The notes under the pieces were generated by a model. The model saw only the letters and a program-made list of their open reading frames with translations. It was not told the DNA's origin and made no database searches. From JBHJGP01 sp050331695 (GTDB taxonomy: Bacteria > Pseudomonadota > Alphaproteobacteria > Geminicoccales > Geminicoccaceae), in the NCBI GenBank assembly GCA_050331695.1, contig JBHJGP010000001.1, forward strand, positions 1-64,000: a stretch of 64,000 bases of DNA. Direction: 5' to 3'. Every line of letters begins with the position of its first letter. Positions within the stretch are counted from its first letter, which is position 1. The position numbers were made by a program, and so were the translations under genes. Positions 58,701-64,000 of the stretch are shown one piece after another.

Positions 58701-59834
58701 GGGCGCGACATTACCGAGCAGAAGTATGCGGAACGGCGTCTGTCCGATGTTGAGCGGCGCTATCGTGTGCTCTTTGAAGAAGCGCCGATCATGCTGCATT
58801 CCATTGACGACAAAGGAACGCTCATCGGCGCTAGTCAGTTCTGGCTCAAAAAGCTGGGCTACGAGCGCGATGAGGCGATCGGGCGGCCCGTTGCTGACTT
58901 CCTGACGCCGGAGTCACGCAAATGTGCTGAACAAGTGGCGATCCCGACCCTCATTCGCGACGGCTCCGTCGAAAACATTGCCTATCAATGGGTCAAGAAG
59001 GACGGAAGCATTGTTGACGCGATGCTCGCCGCGGTCTCTGAGCGCGACGCAAACGGCAAGCTCATCGGTTCGCTTGCGGTCACCACCGATGTGTCGGATG
59101 TCAAAGCCGCCGAAGGCGATTTGGAGCGCAAGATCCAAGAACTGAACGAGGCCAATCAAGAACTCGAGCGCTTCAGCTATTTGGCGAGCCATGACTTGCG
59201 TTCACCGCTCAGGTCTTGCCAGGTGGTGCTTGGCCATTTGGAGCAAGACACGGCGGACAAGCTCGATCCCGGCACCGTCAAGCAGTTCACCATGGTCCGG
59301 GAACGGCTTCGGCAGATGGCGAAACTGCTGGAGGGCCTGCTCGACTACACCCGTGTGGGCCGGGCGCCGCTCGACGTCGAGCGGCTGCACCCCACGGCCG
59401 TCGTCGAAAATGCCTGCCGGCTTCTCGACCCGCCCGAAGGGTTCGAGATCGACATCCAAAGCCGCATGCCGGAATTGGTCACCAGTTGGGCGGTGCTCGA
59501 GCATGTGTTCCGGAATTTGATCGGCAACGCCATCAGCCACCATGACTGGGACCGGGGGCGGATCGAGGTGCGCTGTGATCCGGTCAACAAGAACGAGGTG
59601 TGCTTTACCGTCAGCGACGATGGCCCTGGCATTCCCGAAACGCTCCAGGGCAAGGCCTTCGAGCTTTATCGCCGGGGTGACAATAGCCGCGGCGGTACGG
59701 GCCTTGGCCTTGCCCTGGTTAAGCGAGCGGTGGAGCGCTTCGGCGGCGAGATCGAGCTCATCAGTAAAGAAGGTGAGCGGGGAACCACCTTCAGCTTCAC
59801 CTGGCCGAAAACCTTTCGCGACGCCAACAACTAG
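55746..59834 (+). CDS. CheB-CheR-PAS-histidine kinase fusion protein
   Basis: 1362 residues. Domains in order: CheB methylesterase (~35-215; Ser in GASAGGLEPL, His in VVIQHLSPD, Asp in GTGSDGSRGA); CheR methyltransferase (~235-498; GVTSFFRDADAFHEL, WVAGCATGEEVYSIAIL); a coiled coil (~680-758) of NEELQ-type repeats; three PAS domains (~760-1120); HisKA with phospho-His1149 (YLASHDLRSPLRS); and HATPase (NLIGNAISHHD, DDGPGIPE, GGTGLGLALV). No receiver domain or membrane segment. It should link methylation chemistry with kinase output. The PAS block is more AT-rich than the flanks. The stop overlaps the convergent GMC gene by four bases. Confidence 0.92.
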   Translation: MSSIANDHEAVETPGVAEAPVAFDDQAVEERSDSTSHIVAIGASAGGLEPLQIFFDAMKSNTSVAFVVIQHLSPDYKSLMDELLARHTDMAIHRVTDRMAVEPNSIYLIPPRSEMIVSNGLLLLSDRDEDDPSYLPVDTFMKSLAEERAETAVAIILSGTGSDGSRGASAIREAGGLVLVQAPETASFDGMPQSAIAASAAHLEMAPSDMPDILLKHVSSDGLAIEELTTPEVFLDPLRQILELLRRRFGPDFGYYKSSTVGRRINRRAELKNIPDLATYAELLREKPEELELLYHDLLIGVTSFFRDADAFHELARTVIPDLVERMSADRQIRIWVAGCATGEEVYSIAILIAEQAKQMGKSVNLKIFATDIHEGSLAIAGEGFYPAGRSNGLGQERIERYFDKVETGYKVRAHLRRQIVFSTHNLLRDPPFTRMDLVSCRNLLIYFRDIAQRKSLALFHFSLRRQGYLFLGSSETVAKLDVELEPVNGRLRIYRKLRDRRLAATASLLPISTRDNTWSPTEQRRELRFSGSQPPPLKAAYDRLLDEYAPASLLVEASGEVVHVFGDAAKFLRPPQPGVVSRRAGDVVVQELSIAVSTAMERTLRHGLKTASHQLTVKSTDDERHLIVSVIAEPIKLPDSQKTSYCLIRLIIEGPPIANEGEDGAGTSPSLISAEPQPRIAQLEASLQATEENLQATIEELEASNEELQASNEELMSSNEELQSTNEELHSLNEELHTVSAEHEQKISELSQVNHDMEHLLRATGNGTIFVDKDLKIRKFTPAAASIFNLVKYDIGRPIDHITHRFVDEKFHDNIRKACHDGSKFEKEIEVKGDRTYLLRMQPYYRDGGHIDGAIIICIDIEELKQARTEAEQNRDRIQSFLATASDWIWETDVEHRFTFESENVSIMGVGPTEVIGKTRWEKAGVDPSEHELWAKHLADLAARKPFTDFEYAITNPAGQRRYARISGMPIFADDGAFVGYRGTGRDITEQKYAERRLSDVERRYRVLFEEAPIMLHSIDDKGTLIGASQFWLKKLGYERDEAIGRPVADFLTPESRKCAEQVAIPTLIRDGSVENIAYQWVKKDGSIVDAMLAAVSERDANGKLIGSLAVTTDVSDVKAAEGDLERKIQELNEANQELERFSYLASHDLRSPLRSCQVVLGHLEQDTADKLDPGTVKQFTMVRERLRQMAKLLEGLLDYTRVGRAPLDVERLHPTAVVENACRLLDPPEGFEIDIQSRMPELVTSWAVLEHVFRNLIGNAISHHDWDRGRIEVRCDPVNKNEVCFTVSDDGPGIPETLQGKAFELYRRGDNSRGGTGLGLALVKRAVERFGGEIELISKEGERGTTFSFTWPKTFRDANN

Positions 59835-61459
59835 GTTGCGGCGGCGCGGTTCTCCACCAGATGGTGCGCGGCCCGGTGGGCCAGGGCCGAGATCGTGCTG
59901 GTCGGGTTGACGGCGGCGCCGGTGACGAAGGATGAGCCGTCGATGATGTAGAGGTTGGGGCAATCCCAGCTTCGATGCCAGCGATCGACAACGGACGTTT
60001 CGGGGTCATCGCCCATGCGGCAGGTGCCCAGAAGATGCCAGGCCTGCGGACAGTAGCCGGCACCGCTCAGGCCGAAGTCATTGACCTTGACGTCGAACGC
60101 GTCGATGGCGCCGGCTAGATCCCGGGCCCGGTCCATGCCGAAACGGATCAGTTTCTCGTCATTGTCGTGCAGCTTGTAGGTGATGTGCGGTGCCGGCAGC
60201 CCGCTGGAATCGCTGACCTCCGCCGACAGGGTCACCCGGTTGGACGCTTGGGGCAGGTCGTCGCCGACGATCAGCGCGCAAAGCCCATGGCCGAAATGGC
60301 TGGTCACATGGTCGTGGTGGCCGGCACCCCAGGGCGCGATGTTGCCGGAATGGGATCCCAGCGCCTGATAGCCCGCACCGTTAAGCCGGGCGATGTGGAT
60401 GGTGAGGCCGTTGACGAAGCCGCGGCCCGGATCGGTCTCGGCGAATTCCTCGGAGATCAAAGCGGAGGAGACGACGCCCTGGTGGCTGTTCAGCTTCTCC
60501 TGCGTCCACATTTCGACGATCGAAAGCACGTGGTGCATCAGGTTGCGGCCGACCTGGTCGCTCCGGTTCGCCAGCCCGTTGGGGTGCTTTTTTCCATCCG
60601 AGAGCAGGAGCAGCCGCGGGCTGCCAATGCCATTGGCCGACAGGATGACGATATCGGCGGGCTGGAAATGGCGGGTGCCGGTGTTGCGGTCGACATAGAC
60701 CGCGCCGGTGGCTTTTCCCTGCTCGTCGGTCTCGATCCGTTCGACCCGGGCGAAGGTCCGAAGCTCGGCGCCGGCTCGAACCGCCTTCGGCCAAATGGTT
60801 CGGCCGACGGAATTCATCGAGCCCCGGGGACAGCCGCTCTGGCAATTGCCGCAGCCATTGCAGGCCGGCCGACCGTCATAGTCCTCGGCGAGGATCGCGC
60901 AGGGCATCGGCCAGTGGTGCCAACCCAGCTTCGAAAACCCTTTCGCCGCCACCCGGCCGACTTCCGTGGGCGGCAGCGGCGGGGTCTGGAACGATCCCCG
61001 GGGCGGCATCGCCGTATCGCCGGTAAGGCCGCTCACCCCCACCCACTGATCGGTTGCCTCATAATGCGGCGCCAGATCTTCGTAAGTGACCGGCCAATCG
61101 GGCGCGAGACCGTGCTCTTTCCTTTTCCGAAAGTCGGAAGGGCGAAACCGGGGCCAGGTGGCGGTGTAGATCGTGGTCGCTCCGCCGACACCCGACCACA
61201 TCAAGGTCATCTCGTCCGTGCTGTCGACCGGATAGTCGTGAGGCTGTTTTCGGACATTGACCGCCGTGCTCCAGCGGGTCAGCCGCTGCCACTCCCAGTC
61301 ACTCCGGTAGTGGGGAAAGTCGTCCGCCTGCCACCAGGGGCCCTGTTCAAGGCAGGCGGTTTTGATGCCGGCCTCGGCCAGGATCCGGGCACAGATGGCA
61401 CCGGCGCAACCGGCACCGATGACCAGCACGTCGACCGGATCGTGGCGGGCGCTGGTCAT
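59831..61459 (-). CDS. GMC-type FAD-dependent dehydrogenase, large subunit
   Basis: 542 residues. FAD site VLVIGAGCAGAICARILAEA, GMC block WSGVGGATTIYTATWPRF, a cysteine cluster CNGCGNCQSGCPRGS as in gluconate/fructose dehydrogenase relatives, and the catalytic His region HLLGTCRMGDDPETSVVD with the terminal DGSSFVTGAAVNPTSTISAL. Expected to oxidise a sugar or sugar acid. Its small subunit is encoded directly upstream with a four-base overlap, and an ABC sugar importer precedes both. No cytochrome subunit is in the window. No Tat signal is seen on this chain; export could ride on the partner, which also lacks one, so cytosolic action is possible. Confidence 0.9.
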   Translation of the reverse strand: MTSARHDPVDVLVIGAGCAGAICARILAEAGIKTACLEQGPWWQADDFPHYRSDWEWQRLTRWSTAVNVRKQPHDYPVDSTDEMTLMWSGVGGATTIYTATWPRFRPSDFRKRKEHGLAPDWPVTYEDLAPHYEATDQWVGVSGLTGDTAMPPRGSFQTPPLPPTEVGRVAAKGFSKLGWHHWPMPCAILAEDYDGRPACNGCGNCQSGCPRGSMNSVGRTIWPKAVRAGAELRTFARVERIETDEQGKATGAVYVDRNTGTRHFQPADIVILSANGIGSPRLLLLSDGKKHPNGLANRSDQVGRNLMHHVLSIVEMWTQEKLNSHQGVVSSALISEEFAETDPGRGFVNGLTIHIARLNGAGYQALGSHSGNIAPWGAGHHDHVTSHFGHGLCALIVGDDLPQASNRVTLSAEVSDSSGLPAPHITYKLHDNDEKLIRFGMDRARDLAGAIDAFDVKVNDFGLSGAGYCPQAWHLLGTCRMGDDPETSVVDRWHRSWDCPNLYIIDGSSFVTGAAVNPTSTISALAHRAAHHLVENRAAAT

Positions 61460-61914
61460 GGCGCTCTCCCGTCCAGATCGGCAGTGCTGACGAAGGATCC
61501 GCGAGCCGTCCGGGGCCGATCGGTCGCCGGGTCGAACGGCTCGAGGCGGTAGCCATCGGGCAAGGGAGCATCATTATAGTCAAAGCCCATGCCACGAAGG
61601 ACATCGATCACCGCCGGCTGTTCATAGTAACTGAGATAGGTGATCATGCGCAGCATCTGGAACAAGGCCGGATCCGCCTGTTCGAAGCGCCCGACCGCGG
61701 TGTTGCGCTCGGATGGATCCCTCGTCGCCAGGGCCCCCGCCGCTTCGCCCAGCTTTTGCAGGGCTTGCGCCAACGCTTCCGGGCCATGCAGCTCGCGCAG
61801 TCGCGTCACCAAGTGACCGTGCGTTCCGACCAGGGACGCCGGTGGGAACCGGTCGTCCCCGGGGATCAGTGTGTCGACCAAGGCCACGACTTCAGGGGCT
61901 TGTTCCGGCGTCAT
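61456..61914 (-). CDS. Gluconate 2-dehydrogenase subunit 3-like small subunit
   Basis: 152 residues. VVALVDTLIPGDDRFPPAS near the N-terminus and the C-terminal YLSYYEQPAVIDVLRGMGF are typical of the small subunit (PF13618 type) that accompanies GMC dehydrogenases. No Tat signal, unlike many members. It overlaps the dehydrogenase gene by four bases and follows the permease gene by 15, so it belongs to the transporter operon. Confidence 0.82.
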   Translation of the reverse strand: MTPEQAPEVVALVDTLIPGDDRFPPASLVGTHGHLVTRLRELHGPEALAQALQKLGEAAGALATRDPSERNTAVGRFEQADPALFQMLRMITYLSYYEQPAVIDVLRGMGFDYNDAPLPDGYRLEPFDPATDRPRTARGSFVSTADLDGRAP

Positions 61915-61929
61915 CCAACCCTCCCGTTG

Positions 61930-62733
61930 CTAGCGGCCGGCGCCCGAGGTGAGACCCCGGATAAGCCAGCGCTGGAAGAACACAGCCATGAGATAGACCG
62001 GCGCCATCGCCGCCAGGGATGCCACCGCCATCTGGCCGTACCTTAACTGCCGGTCGCCCTGGTAGAGCGAGAGGCCCACCGGCAGCGTTTGGGTGCTCTC
62101 GCTCCGGGTCAGGAAGGAAGCGAGCAGGAACTCGTTGTAGGAAAGGATCAGACAGATGATCGCGGTGCTGGCGATGCCGGGCATCAGGAGCGGGATCACC
62201 ACCTTGAACAGGATCGTTCCGGTGCCGGCGCCGTCGATGACGGCGGCTTCCTCCAGCTCCACGGGCAGACGGCGGACGAAGCTGGACAAGAGCCAGAAGG
62301 CGACCGGCAGGTTCATGACGCCATAGACCAGGGCGAGGCCGGGAAGCGTGTTCACCAGTCCCAGGTATCGAAGCAGGAAGAACAGCGGGAACAGGGCCAC
62401 GATCGGCGGTGCGATGTAGGTGCCGAGAATCACCGCCGGCAGGACATTGCCGCCAAGCCGGTGCCGGACGATGGCGTGGGTCGCGGGCACGGCGATCACC
62501 AGTGTCAAAAGCGTGCCCGCCGCCGCCACCAGAGCCGAGTTGCGTAAGTAAGTGGCAAGGGCGATCGAGGCGAAGGCGTCAGGATAGTTGGCGAAGAACA
62601 GGGTGGTTGGGAAGATGTCGCCGGACGCGATGTCCGCCTGATTCTTCAGCGAGACCAGCGCCAGATAGAGGATTGGGAAGGTGAAGAAGAGGACCGTCAG
62701 GGTCACCAGCGGGAGATAGAGGGTCCGGCTCAC
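61930..62733 (-). CDS. Sugar ABC transporter permease, MalG type
   Basis: 267 residues with six hydrophobic segments. The EAA loop is EEAAVIDGAGTGTILFKVVI, followed by PLLMPGIASTAIICLILSYN. It pairs with the upstream-encoded MalF-type permease (four-base overlap). No ATPase gene is seen between them; it should lie upstream beyond the window or elsewhere. Confidence 0.9.
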   Translation of the reverse strand: MSRTLYLPLVTLTVLFFTFPILYLALVSLKNQADIASGDIFPTTLFFANYPDAFASIALATYLRNSALVAAAGTLLTLVIAVPATHAIVRHRLGGNVLPAVILGTYIAPPIVALFPLFFLLRYLGLVNTLPGLALVYGVMNLPVAFWLLSSFVRRLPVELEEAAVIDGAGTGTILFKVVIPLLMPGIASTAIICLILSYNEFLLASFLTRSESTQTLPVGLSLYQGDRQLRYGQMAVASLAAMAPVYLMAVFFQRWLIRGLTSGAGR

Positions 62734-63626
62734 CCGAGCCTCCGCTCGGCGCGGTCATGGGCCATGGTGAAGGGGAGCGTCACCAGACCGACGACGATCG
62801 CCAGCACAAGTGTCTGGGTCGCGGCCATGCCGATGTCGAACTGTTGGATGGCGACCCGGTAGATGTGAAAGCTCGAAACGGTGGTCGCCTGGCCCGGGCC
62901 GCCGGCGGTGAGCACGAACACCAGGTCAAAAACCTTGAACGCGATGACCAGCTTGATGAGTGCTATCCCCAACAGCGCCGGCAACAGCATCGGCAAGGTC
63001 ACATGGGTGAACAGCTGCCAGGGGGTTGCGCCGTCCATCCGCGCCGCGTCGACCACCTCCTCGGGCTGGGTCTGAAGCGCGGCGAAGGTCATGAGCGCCA
63101 CGAACGGCGTCCATTGCCAGACATCAGCCAGGCACAAAAAGCCGAACGCCGCCGTCGGCTGGCCCAGAAAGCTGATCGGCTGGGTGATAAGGCCGAGATC
63201 GGCCAAAAAGCTGTTGAGCCAGCCGCCATGCGGGGTGAGGAGTAGCTGCCACATGACCGCGACCGTGACCGGCGGTGTCAGCAAGGGTAGCAGGATCAGC
63301 GTGCGCAACAGGTTTCGGGCGCGAACCGCCTGGTCCAAGAGCAAGGCGACGGCCAGGCCCAAAACCATGGCCAGCGCCGTGGTGAAAAGGGCGAAGCCGA
63401 CGGACCGACCGATCGAGGCGGTGTATTTATCGTCGGTCAGCGCGTCGGCGTAGTTGTCGCCACCGACCCATTCGCGAAAAACCTGACCCAGATTGGAATC
63501 GGAGATCGAGAGCAGGATCAGATAGACGAACGGATAGAGCGCGAAGACGATGATGCCGAGCAGCAAGGGCGTGGCGATCGCCCAGGCGAGGAGCCGACCG
63601 CCACGATGCTGGCCCGTTACCGACAC
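62730..63626 (-). CDS. Sugar ABC transporter permease, MalF type
   Basis: 298 residues with six hydrophobic segments. The EAA loop is VVDAARMDGATPWQLFTHVT followed by LPMLLPALLGIALI; FVLTAGGPGQAT is the conserved stretch after it. It forms the transmembrane pore with the MalG-type partner. The start lies 18 bases after the binding-protein gene. Confidence 0.9.
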   Translation of the reverse strand: MSVTGQHRGGRLLAWAIATPLLLGIIVFALYPFVYLILLSISDSNLGQVFREWVGGDNYADALTDDKYTASIGRSVGFALFTTALAMVLGLAVALLLDQAVRARNLLRTLILLPLLTPPVTVAVMWQLLLTPHGGWLNSFLADLGLITQPISFLGQPTAAFGFLCLADVWQWTPFVALMTFAALQTQPEEVVDAARMDGATPWQLFTHVTLPMLLPALLGIALIKLVIAFKVFDLVFVLTAGGPGQATTVSSFHIYRVAIQQFDIGMAATQTLVLAIVVGLVTLPFTMAHDRAERRLG

Positions 63627-63644
63627 GTCCCTTAAGACGAAAAA

Positions 63645-64000
63645 TCAGCCGAGCGTCTTCTCCCAGAAGCTTTGGGCGTCGGCGAGTGCCTGTTCCGGTT
63701 CCTTCTGGCCCGCCAGCATTTCGCCTAGTTCGTCGGTCAGCGCCTGCATGAGCTCCGGGCTTTCCGGCCTGGTCGGCCAGGGAAAGGCGTCCGCGATCGC
63801 CTGTTCCACCGCTTCCGCCTGTTTCGGCGCGAAGCCCCGATAGGCCTCCATCGCCGACGAGCGGATCGGGTCGACCCCGGTCTTGTTGTTGGTCAGCACT
63901 TCGACGTGAAATTCCTTCGAGGACGCCATTTTGACGAACTCCCAGGCCATGTCCGGATTGTCCGAACCCGATGAGACGGCGAAGCCGAAACCGGCATTCA
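63645..64000 (-). CDS. ABC transporter sugar-binding protein, 3' part (5' end outside window)
   Basis: Only the C-terminal ~118 residues are inside the window; the frame is open to the edge (NAGFGFAVSSGSDNPDMAWE near the edge). AWEFVKMASSKEFHVEV and the alpha-helical end QALADAQSFWEKTLG fit the family 1 extracellular solute-binding proteins of CUT1-type sugar importers. It is the first visible gene of the importer/GMC operon. Confidence 0.85.
   Translation of the reverse strand, partial: NAGFGFAVSSGSDNPDMAWEFVKMASSKEFHVEVLTNNKTGVDPIRSSAMEAYRGFAPKQAEAVEQAIADAFPWPTRPESPELMQALTDELGEMLAGQKEPEQALADAQSFWEKTLG

Overview
The window reads as a chromosomal segment of a GC-rich, Gram-negative alphaproteobacterium, most like the marine or salt-adapted Rhodospirillales-type lineages. 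Supporting this are secB, the kdsD-lptC-lptA-lptB-rpoN block, a maf-aroE-coaE-dnaQ block, a DUF1150 gene, a PetPR-like MarR/response-regulator pair, an NDUFA9-like gene beside uppP, and GOGAT with a Cys35 precursor. A DMSP-lyase-type cupin, a BCCT osmolyte transporter and a TRAP transporter suggest a saline habitat. No phage, insertion sequence or CRISPR array was seen.

Layout: 1-5548 is a co-directional catabolic set: 3' part of a urocanase-like gene, a divergent HisD-family dehydrogenase and a complete TRAP transporter. 5476-7178 is a translationally coupled amidoligase / glutamine-amidotransferase-like pair on the minus strand. 7362-12573 holds an MFS transporter, a LysR regulator divergent from a secreted haloalkane-dehalogenase-like enzyme, a DUF427-DUF1684 pair and a Crp/Fnr regulator. 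12773-18677 is a surface-sugar region: two polyprenyl-phosphate-type GT2 proteins (one without the DxD motif), a DegT aminotransferase, a UDP-HexNAc dehydrogenase and a sugar-nucleotide epimerase broken by a stop codon at its catalytic lysine. 18634-21885 holds a Bcr/CflA exporter, a more AT-rich ArsR/DMSP-lyase-like island and a UPF0173 hydrolase.

22019-33917 is mostly housekeeping: secB, a PL5 alginate-lyase-like gene, LOG, ilvE, a MarR/response-regulator/histidine-kinase operon, DUF1150, maf-aroE-coaE-dnaQ, icd and a copper-delivery trio (DUF2946, PCuAC, SCO). A strong hairpin terminator separates this from a convergent BCCT transporter. 35789-43319 has a CBS protein, a DUF2059 protein and gltD-gltB. 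43677-50982 has uppP, an NDUFA9-like gene, tRNA-Leu(CAG), an RNase D-like exonuclease and kdsD-lptC-lptA-lptB-rpoN, in which lptB carries an in-frame amber codon.

51355-55468 is a compact alginate-type polymer operon: Alg8-like synthase, PilZ-containing Alg44-like co-polymerase and an AlgA-like GDP-mannose pyrophosphorylase whose isomerase half has lost its metal ligands. It is followed by a 1362-residue CheB-CheR-PAS-histidine kinase fusion. 59831-64000 is a minus-strand operon of a sugar-type ABC importer with a two-subunit GMC dehydrogenase.

The main candidates for new biology are the HisD-like/urocanase-like/TRAP set, the amidoligase pair, the minimal alginate-type operon with its degenerate enzyme domain, the DxD-less glycosyltransferase, and the two isolated nonsense codons, which may also be sequence errors.
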